Below are positions 1-5,174 of a stretch of DNA of 5,174 nucleotides, piece after piece. Made by a program: the position numbers and the translations under genes. The notes under the pieces are model-generated. The model made no database searches and was not told the DNA's origin. It saw only the letters and a list, made by a program, of their open reading frames with translations. Within the stretch, counting starts at the first letter, position 1; each line of letters opens with the position of its first letter. Source of the stretch: Campylobacteraceae bacterium (GTDB taxonomy: Bacteria > Campylobacterota > Campylobacteria > Campylobacterales > Sulfurovaceae); assembly GCA_027063105.1 (NCBI GenBank), contig JAMOSL010000176.1:1-5174 (forward strand). The letters run 5' to 3'.

Positions 1-884
1 CGTTGCCTTTCCCCATTATAGTTGGTTCTAATATATTACCAACTACTATATTAACTATAATATACCATATAGCTATCCAAGTAGCAATCATACCCCCTTG
101 GTCGGTCTATCATAGCTATTCCTACTACTGGTACAGAAGCTATAATTGAACCAATAACAGGTATAAAATTGAATACAAATGCAATCGTAACCCAAAGTAG
201 TGCATATTCTATATCAAAATAAAATAAGACAATAAAAATCCATAAACCTGTTAAAAAACTTGTTTTTACTTTAATAATAAAATAATCTTTTATTTTTGAA
301 ATTATTTCGAGGCTATCGTTAAGATTTTTTCCTCTATCGCTTATAATTCTTTGTAATCTAGTATAGAAAGAGTTAGAATCAAGAAGCATAAATGCAACTG
401 TAAAAGATATTAGAAATGCATTGGAGAATTGTTCTTGTGTTTGTAATATTAAATTCTTTATAAGTTTTACAAAATCAAATTTATCTATACCTTCTCTTAG
501 GTTATCATGTGTTACATGTATACCAATATTTGTCATATCAATAGATATATCTGTAATCCAATTATCGAATTTAAGTTGAATATTTTGATATCCATCAGCA
601 AATTGATGTATCTCCATACCTAAATATACTATTAATACTATAATAGGTAAAAAGATTAATATGGTTACTACTATTAATGAAATAGCTTTAGGTATGTTTC
701 TGATGTTTTCTAAATAATTAAAAAGTGGTGAAATTAATATTGTAATTACTATAGATACTAAGAATGGTACTATCAATTCTGATGCTGACTTCATAATAGC
801 TAATATGACCATTATAGAAGCTATAAAGATGAATATTTGGTTTAGTTCTAAATTCTTTTTATTTTGCTTTATTGTTTCTTTCAT
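1..884 (-). CDS. AI-2E/PerM-family transporter, frameshifted, C-terminus beyond window
   Basis: This is a multi-pass inner-membrane protein of the AI-2E transporter (PerM/YdiK-like) superfamily. Members have been linked to autoinducer-2 export or ion antiport, so the substrate here is unknown. Counting from the ATG at 884, hydrophobic segments lie at about residues 16-31, 37-54 and 66-89. A soluble periplasmic-type stretch follows (about 91-150), then further hydrophobic segments at about 152-168 and 208-258. The family hallmark FNFIPVIGS is at 238-246. The open frame stops at 51, but from about base 97 leftward the other frame reads GMIATWIAIWY and then VVGNILEPTIMGKGN, which is the expected C-terminal region (N-x-LEP-x-x-MG). 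One base too many near 93-105 therefore breaks the gene. It also runs off the left edge, with perhaps 50-70 residues missing relative to family length. The ATG at 884 is preferred over a TTG at 932: it has AGGTGA at 894-889, and the TTG lies upstream of the likely -10 box. Family assignment is firm. Whether the break is real is not. Confidence 0.85.
93..105 (-). other. Frameshift site in the AI-2E-family gene
   Basis: On the coding strand the frame reads ...A-M-I-D (codons ending at 105) followed by CGACCAAGGGGGT. Family-like sequence resumes one frame over at GGT-ATG-ATT-GCT-ACT-TGG (about 95 downward). Removing one G from the five-G run (93-97) gives D-R-P-R-G-M-I-A-T-W. Removing one C from the CC at about 101-102 region gives D-R-Q-G-G-M-I-A-T-W. 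Either single-base change restores the frame. A homopolymer sequencing error, a true inactivating mutation, or low-level slippage are all possible. Five G is short for classical phase variation. Confidence 0.75.
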
Positions 885-888
885 TAAT

Positions 889-918
889 TCACCTAATTGT
901 TCCTCTTTTAAAATTATA
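889..918 (-). promoter_or_regulatory. -10 box and ribosome binding site of the AI-2E-family gene
   Basis: Read on the minus strand, a perfect TATAAT lies at 918-913 with TTG directly before it, and AGGTGA lies at 894-889, about 5-7 bases before the ATG at 884. Transcription would begin near 906, giving a leader of about 20 bases. No convincing -35 hexamer is visible 16-18 bases upstream, which is usual for Campylobacterota sigma-70 promoters. The position of this box argues against the longer TTG-initiated frame starting at 932. Confidence 0.5.
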
Positions 919-946
919 CAATATGATAGCAAAGATTATTTAATAT

Positions 947-973
947 TTGTTTTTTATCTAATTTTGCTAATAT
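947..973 (+). promoter_or_regulatory. Candidate promoter for the 112-aa gene and helicase
   Basis: An extended -10 element, TGCTAATAT (965-973, core TAATAT at 968-973), follows the T-rich run TTGTTTTTTAT (947-957), as in Campylobacterota vegetative promoters. TTGTTT at 947-952 is only 15 bases from the -10, so it is a weak -35. TAAAAT at 981-986 is an alternative -10. Transcription from the first would start near 980, about 29 bases before the ATG at 1009. This rests on pattern only. Confidence 0.35.
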
Positions 974-988
974 GTTAGTCTAAAATTA
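959..988. repeat. Interrupted dyad overlapping the candidate promoter
   Basis: TAATTTT (959-965) is the exact reverse complement of AAAATTA (982-988). Nested inside are CTAA (967-970) and TTAG (975-978) around a TATG loop. The dyad covers the candidate -10 box at 968-973, so it could be an operator or a hairpin at the transcript 5' end. It is AT-only apart from the inner C-G pair and has no following T run, so it is not a convincing terminator. Chance occurrence is quite possible in sequence this AT-rich. Confidence 0.25.
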
Positions 989-1008
989 TTAATTAAAAAA
1001 GGAATTAA

Positions 1009-1347
1009 ATGCATATTGAACTTACACCTGATGCACTGCTTAGACAACTTGATTATCCAGTAAATGAGAATACTTTGGAACAGATAAATATAATTATAAA
1101 CAATACACCAGATTATAAACATCTTTCTAAACATATTTTAACCTTAAAAGACCATATTGCTCATTATTATGGATTTATTGCTATGTCTAATTCTAAAGAT
1201 TATTTAAAAATAAAATGTGAACCTGATGAAAGTAAAGATAATATAAAAGCATTTTCAGATGCGTTAGATGTGTGGGGAAAGAAGTATAAAGTTAAGCTTG
1301 AAAAAGTTGATAAAACACCTACTTATTATATTGTTGGTCAACTTTAA
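1009..1347 (+). CDS. Conserved-looking hypothetical protein, 112 aa, upstream of helicase
   Basis: I do not recognise this protein. It is small, soluble and charged, with no signal peptide, membrane segment, Cys cluster or recognisable catalytic motif. Residues 1-70 look mainly helical, with a HILTLKDHIAHYYGFI stretch at about 42-57. The C-terminal third (about 70-112) is Lys/Asp-rich and ends in a beta-like segment, TYYIVGQL. The start is well supported: AAGGA at 999-1003 sits 5 bases before the ATG. Its stop is 3 bases before the helicase ATG, and the helicase has no clear ribosome binding site of its own, so the two are very probably co-transcribed and translationally coupled. A role linked to the helicase (partner, regulator or DNA-repair accessory) is guilt by association only. 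Codon use and base composition match the neighbours, so it looks like a real, resident gene. Confidence 0.8.
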   Translation: MHIELTPDALLRQLDYPVNENTLEQINIIINNTPDYKHLSKHILTLKDHIAHYYGFIAMSNSKDYLKIKCEPDESKDNIKAFSDALDVWGKKYKVKLEKVDKTPTYYIVGQL

Positions 1348-1350
1348 TTT

Positions 1351-3375
1351 ATGCCGTTAAGTTCACTTAATGAAGAGCAGAATAGTGCAGCTACTACTAA
1401 ATTAGGACGAAATTTAGTTATTGCTAGTGCTGGTACAGGTAAGACATCTACTATTGTAGGACGGATTGCATATCTTCTTAAAAGTGGTGTAGAACCATCT
1501 AAGATACTTCTTCTAACATTTACAAATAAAGCATCTGGAGAGATGATTGCTAGATTGGAGAAATATTTCCCTAAATCAATTGTTAGTAAGATAGAGAGTG
1601 GAACTTTTCATGCTGTTAGTTATAGATGGTTAAAGAAGAGGTATCCTCATATATCTTTAAAGCAACCAAGTGAACTTAAAACTCTATTTAAGAGTGTCTA
1701 TGAGAAGAGAAATTTTAAGAGATTAAATTTTGATATTGAAGCATTCTCTTCTATTTTCTTATATGACCAATATAGTTTATATCAGAATGCTTCAATGGAT
1801 ACTTTTGATAGTTGGTTTTTAGAGAAGTATGAAGAACATGAACCTTTAATGGATATTTATATGCATATAATAGAAGAGTTTGAAGCAGAGAAAAAATTAT
1901 ATAACTTTGCATCTTTTAATGATTTACTTCTATGGATTAGAGATGATTTAATAACTGATAATATTCTTTTTGATGAGGTACTTGTAGATGAGTATCAAGA
2001 TACAAATACTTTGCAAATATCATTGATTGATACGCTAAATCCTAAATCTTTATTTTGTGTTGGAGATTATGACCAGAGTATCTACGCTTTCAACGGAGCA
2101 AATATTGAAAATATATCAACATTTACAACGAGATATGAGGGTGCAGAAGTATTTACATTAAAAACTAATTATCGTTCAACAGCTTCTATTTTATCTTTAG
2201 CAAATCGTGTGATTGAAAGAAACGAGAGAATATATCCAAAAAAATTGGAAGTTGGACGAACAGGAAAGAGTTATCCACCAGTATTATTAAATTATAATGA
2301 ACTCTTTGAGCAGTATAAGGGTATAGCTTCCAAGATACATAAAAGTTTTGCACCAAATGATGATATAGCTGTAATTTTTAGAAATAATTCTAGTGCAGAT
2401 GGTATTGAAGCTAGTCTAAGAGAGGCTGGAATTCCTTGTAGACGAAAAGGAGGAAAAAGTTTTTTTGAGGCGAGAGAAATAAAATTTTTATTAGATTTAG
2501 TTTCATTACTAGTTAATCCAAAAGATATGATGGCATTTATTCATATTTTTGAATTTGCTAAAGGGGTAGGTTCGGCTTTATCTAAAGAGTTCTTTCAGTG
2601 TTTAACTCATTTTGGAAACAACAATCTATTAAAAGGAGCTTTATCTCCTAAGATTTTTACTCTTCCAAAATTGAATCCTAATAAGAATACTCAACTTGGC
2701 TTATTTGATGATGATTTAGAGATTGGTTCAGCAAGTAGATTTATATCTTTAGGATTAGATAGCAATATTATGAAACATCCTCTATTAAAACATCCCAGAT
2801 TAAATAAAGATGGAGCAGTTTTTTTTGAAGAGTATTCCAAATTTCTTAAATCGGTGCAAAATTGTAAGAGTCCATCAATTATTTTAAATAGAGCAATATC
2901 TTCTACTTTATATAAAATGGTAATAGATTTATTATCAACACAAAGAGCTCAACTTAAATCTGGGAAGATAGACAAAAAGAGAAAAGAGATATCAGAAGAG
3001 AGGATAAATAGAAAAGCTAAATTATTACTAGAATTAGGAACACATTATAATGATTTAGACCGTTTTGTAAATGCTATGGTTCTGGGTGGTAGTGAGCTTA
3101 GTGAGGGTAATGGAGTAAATCTTTTAACCGTTCATGCAAGTAAAGGTTTGGAGTTTAGAGAGGTTTATGTTGTTGATCTTATGGATAATAGATTTCCAAA
3201 TAGAAAACTTATGAGTAGAGGAGGAAGTATTGAAGAGGAGAGAAGATTATTCTATGTAGCTGTGACAAGGGCAAAAGATAAGCTATTTTTATCGATGGCA
3301 AGAGAAGATATAATTAAAAAATTAAATTTTGAACCATCACCATTTTTGATTGAAGCAGGTTTAATTGGGAGTTAA
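1351..3375 (+). CDS. UvrD/Rep-family ATP-dependent 3'-5' DNA helicase (SF1A)
   Basis: This is a complete 674-residue SF1A helicase, predicted to unwind duplex DNA 3'-5' with ATP during repair or replication restart. Motifs in order: Q motif LNEEQ (6-10), Walker A ASAGTGKT (25-32), Ia LTFTNKA (55-61), Ib GTFHA (84-88), II DEYQD (213-217), III GDYDQSIYAFNGA (238-250), IV NYRS (273-276), a 2A/2B segment with FFEAREIKFL (371-380), V VNLLTVHASKGLEF (589-602), and VI with FYVAVTRA (634-641; R640 is the expected arginine finger). In motif III the W-R of UvrD/PcrA is replaced by F247-N248. The length is close to Rep (about 673) and shorter than UvrD/PcrA (about 720). The protein ends soon after motif VI, so the C-terminal RNA-polymerase-binding extension of UvrD/PcrA is absent. 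A QLGLF pentapeptide at 448-452, in a polar, probably exposed part of domain 2B, resembles a beta-clamp binding site. No Shine-Dalgarno precedes the ATG, 3 bases after the upstream stop, so coupling is likely. Which of uvrD, rep or pcrA it corresponds to is not decidable here. Confidence 0.95.
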   Translation: MPLSSLNEEQNSAATTKLGRNLVIASAGTGKTSTIVGRIAYLLKSGVEPSKILLLTFTNKASGEMIARLEKYFPKSIVSKIESGTFHAVSYRWLKKRYPHISLKQPSELKTLFKSVYEKRNFKRLNFDIEAFSSIFLYDQYSLYQNASMDTFDSWFLEKYEEHEPLMDIYMHIIEEFEAEKKLYNFASFNDLLLWIRDDLITDNILFDEVLVDEYQDTNTLQISLIDTLNPKSLFCVGDYDQSIYAFNGANIENISTFTTRYEGAEVFTLKTNYRSTASILSLANRVIERNERIYPKKLEVGRTGKSYPPVLLNYNELFEQYKGIASKIHKSFAPNDDIAVIFRNNSSADGIEASLREAGIPCRRKGGKSFFEAREIKFLLDLVSLLVNPKDMMAFIHIFEFAKGVGSALSKEFFQCLTHFGNNNLLKGALSPKIFTLPKLNPNKNTQLGLFDDDLEIGSASRFISLGLDSNIMKHPLLKHPRLNKDGAVFFEEYSKFLKSVQNCKSPSIILNRAISSTLYKMVIDLLSTQRAQLKSGKIDKKRKEISEERINRKAKLLLELGTHYNDLDRFVNAMVLGGSELSEGNGVNLLTVHASKGLEFREVYVVDLMDNRFPNRKLMSRGGSIEEERRLFYVAVTRAKDKLFLSMAREDIIKKLNFEPSPFLIEAGLIGS

Positions 3376-3402
3376 GTAGTAATTATTTATACTATCTTCA
3401 AC

Positions 3403-3430
3403 TAATATTTATCAAATCAGTAAAATATTA
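3403..3430. repeat. AT-only inverted repeat downstream of helicase
   Basis: TAATATTT (3403-3410) and AAATATTA (3423-3430) form a perfect 8-base-pair inverted repeat around a 12-base loop, in the 105-base gap after the helicase stop at 3375. With no G-C pair and no clean T tract it would be a weak terminator. It lies about 15-40 bases upstream of the candidate -10 for the following operon, so an operator role is equally possible. In such AT-rich DNA it may be coincidental. Confidence 0.25.
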
Positions 3431-3445
3431 TCTAATTAAATGTAA

Positions 3446-3473
3446 TATAATCTATAACGATACAATATAAGGA
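3446..3473 (+). promoter_or_regulatory. Candidate promoter and ribosome binding site of the PilJ-domain operon
   Basis: A perfect TATAAT lies at 3446-3451, which would start transcription near 3458 and leave a leader of about 23 bases. AAGGA at 3469-3473 is 7 bases before the ATG at 3481. There is no recognisable -35, only AT-rich sequence upstream. This suggests the exported-protein genes are transcribed separately from the helicase. TACAAT at 3461-3466 is too close to the ribosome binding site to be a good alternative. Confidence 0.5.
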
Positions 3474-3480
3474 ATAAGAT

Positions 3481-4242
3481 ATGAATATAAAAATTTTGAC
3501 AGGCACTGTTGTTACGCTTTCTCTTTTGAGTTTTGCAAATGCAGATATTTCAAATTTGAATGAGGCAATTAATAAAGCAGGTAAACAGAGAATGTTGTCT
3601 CAAAAGATGATGAAGAACTACTCTATGGTAGGAATGAATATGAAATTCAATAATCCATCAAAACAGTTGGCAGATTCTATATCACTTTTTGATACTACTC
3701 TCTCCGAACTTGAGAAATTTATAAAAGATAAAGATGCATTAAAAGCTATTTCTGAAGTTAAATTATTTTGGAATAAGATTAAGCCATCTATATCTTCTGC
3801 TCCAGATAAAACAAAAGCTCTTAAGTTAGCAAAATCTATGGATAAGCTTTTAGAGTTATCTCATAATACAACAGTCTCAATCACAAAAATATCTAAAGAT
3901 AGTTCAGCTAAAATAATTAATATATCTGGAAAACAGAGAATGTTGGCCCAAAGACTTGGTAACTTATATATGTTAAAAGTTTGGAGTTTAGGAATTGATG
4001 ATGTTAAATTACAAAATTCAATTAAAGAATTTGCTTCTGCTCAGAAGAAACTAGAAGAGTTTCCTAAAAATACAGATGATATAAAAAATGGATTATTAGA
4101 TGTTAAAAAAGATTTTGCATTTTTTGAAATATTAGGTGCATCTAAATCTAAAAAATATATACCTAGTCTAATTTCTCGTTCTTCTAATAAAATTACAAAA
4201 CAGATGAATGTAGTTACAAAATTATATGTTGAAATTAAATAA
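3481..4242 (+). CDS. Exported protein with two tandem PilJ/NarX-type sensor domains
   Basis: A 253-residue periplasmic protein. The signal peptide has a short basic N-terminus (MNIK), a hydrophobic core (about 5-18) and an A-N-A site (19-21), with cleavage before D22. The mature part is nearly all helical and contains the type IV pili methyl-accepting chemotaxis transducer N-terminal domain (PilJ_N type) twice. Each copy begins with the signature helix: AGKQRMLSQKM at 33-43 and SGKQRMLAQRL at 149-159, 116 residues apart. The first reads AINKAG-KQ-RM-L-S, close to the nitrate-binding P-box of NarX. The C-terminus (ITKQMNVVTKLYV, about 238-250) would be the last bundle helix and is shared with the next gene product. 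There is no second membrane segment, HAMP, kinase or MCP signalling domain, so it cannot signal alone. A free ligand-binding protein or an accessory to a membrane receptor is inferred. The ATG has AAGGA 7 bases upstream, and the gene heads a run of three paralogues. Confidence 0.88.
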   Translation: MNIKILTGTVVTLSLLSFANADISNLNEAINKAGKQRMLSQKMMKNYSMVGMNMKFNNPSKQLADSISLFDTTLSELEKFIKDKDALKAISEVKLFWNKIKPSISSAPDKTKALKLAKSMDKLLELSHNTTVSITKISKDSSAKIINISGKQRMLAQRLGNLYMLKVWSLGIDDVKLQNSIKEFASAQKKLEEFPKNTDDIKNGLLDVKKDFAFFEILGASKSKKYIPSLISRSSNKITKQMNVVTKLYVEIK

Positions 4243-5168
4243 GGATAGATAATGATTACTAAAATAATAAAAGCTATAACAATTGGAACACTATGTATTA
4301 GTTCATTTCTATATAGTGATAATATAATTGATATGGCAGGAAAACAGAGAATGTTGTCTCAAAAAATGGCAAAAGATTACTTTTATATCGGTAATAAAAT
4401 AAATAGAAGTAAATCTACAAAAGAGTTAAAAAATAGTTTAATAACATTTAAAGAGACACAGAAGAAATTAAATTTGGAGATTAAAGATGATGAGATTAAA
4501 AACTTAATATCTTTTGTTGATATGAGTCTAAATGAATTTGAAAATATCTCTAAAGATAAATATAGTCTTGATAATGGAATTATTCTTTTAGATTTAAGTG
4601 AATCTTTACTTGAAGGTAGTGATTATGTTGTAAAGGCATTAACAAAAAGTAAAGCATCAAATAATATTATAGATATAGCAGGGAAACAGAGAATGCTATC
4701 TCAAAGAATTGCTAAGTATTATATTGCATATCAATCAGGTATTAAAGATGATAATACATTGTCTCAAATGAAAGAGAGTGTTGATGAATTTAATAAAATC
4801 TTAAAAGAGTTAATGGCAAATAAGACAAATACATCTCAAATAAATAAAGATTTAGCTAATGTTAATACTATGTGGAAGATAGTTGAGAAATTTTATCTAA
4901 ATATAGAAAAGGGTGGTTTACCTAAGATTGTATATTCTACAACATCTGATATTACTACTCAAATGAATAATATTGTTGGATTATATGTAAAATCTCTAGA
5001 GGTTAAATAGTTATGAAAAGAAAACTTTTAAATAGTTTTATTTTACCTTTCATTTTGATATTCAGTTATGTCTCAGCAGAAGATGTTATTTTTGTTAAGT
5101 CAAAAGATGAAGTAAAAGCCAAATTAATTAATTTGGCAGGAAAGCAGAGAATGTTATCTCAAAGAGTT
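3577..5168 (+). repeat. Five coding copies of the [AS]GKQRML[SA]Q signature across three genes
   Basis: Copies of a 33-base coding element occur at 3577-3609, 3925-3957, 4336-4368, 4678-4710 and 5136-5168, always in frame. The codons vary at wobble positions (GGT/GGA/GGG, AAA/AAG, TTG/CTA/TTA), but the peptide is almost invariant. Conservation is therefore at protein level and not a recent DNA repeat. The two within-gene spacings are 348 and 342 bases, corresponding to one domain of about 115 residues. Copies 1 and 3 end QKM. Copies 2, 4 and 5 end QR followed by L, I or V. Confidence 0.85.
4252..5010 (+). CDS. Exported protein with two tandem PilJ/NarX-type sensor domains (second paralogue)
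   Basis: A 252-residue paralogue of the preceding product with the same plan: signal peptide (basic MITKIIK, hydrophobic 8-20, likely cleavage after LYS at 20-22), then two helical-bundle domains. Signature helices are AGKQRMLSQKM at 29-39 and AGKQRMLSQRI at 143-153, 114 residues apart. The final helix ITTQMNNIVGLYV (234-246) matches the first paralogue's C-terminus. Outside the motifs and this last helix the two proteins differ strongly, so the duplication is old. Cys15 lies in the signal peptide, but the preceding residues (GTL) do not make a lipobox, so lipoprotein status is unlikely. The gene starts 9 bases after the previous stop, and its ribosome binding site AAGGA (4241-4245) overlaps that stop codon, indicating one operon and coupled translation. 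No output domain is present. A periplasmic ligand-binding or co-receptor role is inferred from the domain family. Confidence 0.88.
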   Translation: MITKIIKAITIGTLCISSFLYSDNIIDMAGKQRMLSQKMAKDYFYIGNKINRSKSTKELKNSLITFKETQKKLNLEIKDDEIKNLISFVDMSLNEFENISKDKYSLDNGIILLDLSESLLEGSDYVVKALTKSKASNNIIDIAGKQRMLSQRIAKYYIAYQSGIKDDNTLSQMKESVDEFNKILKELMANKTNTSQINKDLANVNTMWKIVEKFYLNIEKGGLPKIVYSTTSDITTQMNNIVGLYVKSLEVK

Positions 5169-5174
5169 GCTAAA
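5013..5174 (+). CDS. Third exported PilJ/NarX-type domain protein, N-terminal part only
   Basis: The first 54 codons of a gene cut by the right window edge. It starts at an ATG 2 bases after the TAG of the preceding gene, with AGAGGT (4998-5003) 9 bases upstream inside that gene's end. The signal peptide is clear: MKRK, hydrophobic core about 9-20, and V-S-A (20-22) with cleavage before E23. After about 19 residues comes the signature AGKQRMLSQRV at 42-52, followed by AK. This motif ends in QRV like the second-domain copies, not QKM like the first-domain copies of the two upstream genes, and it sits further from the signal peptide. The gene may therefore encode a single-domain protein, a differently arranged one, or a full receptor. 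The remainder lies outside the window. Confidence 0.85.
   Translation, partial: MKRKLLNSFILPFILIFSYVSAEDVIFVKSKDEVKAKLINLAGKQRMLSQRVAK

Noticed and set aside
885..932. Longer start for the AI-2E-family gene at a TTG at 932
   Set aside because: It would add 16 residues of non-membrane sequence, lies upstream of a perfect TATAAT (918-913), and lacks a ribosome binding site as good as the AGGTGA before the ATG at 884.
1351..3375. AddA/RecB-type helicase-nuclease or a defence-associated helicase
   Set aside because: The protein ends shortly after motif VI with no nuclease domain, and no defence or nuclease partner gene lies next to it. The whole layout fits a Rep/UvrD-sized helicase.
3376..3440. 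Rho-independent terminator after the helicase
   Set aside because: The only hairpins are AT-only (TAATATTT/AAATATTA and TAGTA/TACTA) and are not followed by a T tract, so no intrinsic terminator can be supported.
4252..4320. Second PilJ-domain paralogue as a lipoprotein through Cys15
   Set aside because: The residues before the Cys are G-T-L, which do not fit the lipobox pattern, and the hydrophobic core continues beyond the Cys to an ordinary signal peptidase I-like site.
3577..5168. Five regularly repeated 33-base elements as a CRISPR-like or mobile DNA repeat
   Set aside because: The copies are in frame, differ at wobble positions and encode a conserved protein helix, and spacings reflect domain length. 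They are domain duplications, not a non-coding repeat array.
1..5174. Mobile elements, tRNA/rRNA genes, CRISPR arrays
   Set aside because: No transposase or integrase motifs, terminal inverted repeats with target duplications, cloverleaf-type sequence or repeat-spacer structure was seen on either strand.

Overview
This is an AT-rich window (about 30% G+C by eye) with short intergenic gaps, AAGGA-type ribosome binding sites and AT-rich -10 boxes. The gene repertoire and the protein style (Lys/Asn/Ile-rich) suggest a member of the Campylobacterota, such as the Sulfurimonas, Sulfurovum or Arcobacter groups. That placement is an inference from composition and gene style. No marker gene in the window proves it.

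Layout: (1) On the minus strand, from about 884 off the left edge, lies an AI-2E/PerM-family multi-pass membrane protein. Its reading frame is broken near 93-105, beside a run of five G on the coding strand. The frame beyond the break still encodes the family's C-terminal region. (2) A 124-base divergent intergenic region (885-1008) holds a TATAAT box for the leftward gene. For the rightward genes it holds an extended -10 candidate embedded in an interrupted dyad. (3) On the plus strand, a 112-residue protein of unknown function (1009-1347) is followed 3 bases later by a complete UvrD/Rep-type SF1A helicase (1351-3375). The helicase has every core motif plus a QLGLF pentapeptide that resembles a sliding-clamp binding motif. 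(4) After a 105-base gap with its own promoter candidate comes a tightly packed run of three paralogous exported proteins (3481-4242, 4252-5010, 5013 to the right edge).

The third block is the most interesting. Each protein has a signal peptide followed by an all-helical sensor domain of the PilJ/NarX N-terminal type, marked by the motif [AS]GKQRML[SA]Q. The two complete proteins carry the domain twice in tandem, so five copies are visible and the array continues past the window. None of the complete proteins has a second membrane segment, HAMP domain, kinase or chemotaxis signalling domain. They therefore look like free-standing periplasmic versions of a domain normally found in the sensory part of NarX/NarQ/PilJ-type receptors. 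The first copy closely resembles the nitrate-binding P-box of NarX (AINKAG-x-x-RM-x-S). A periplasmic anion-binding or sensory-accessory role is a reasonable hypothesis, but the sequence does not prove it.

The three blocks probably have independent functions: membrane transport, DNA repair or replication, and periplasmic sensing. No mobile element, CRISPR array, rRNA or tRNA gene was seen.
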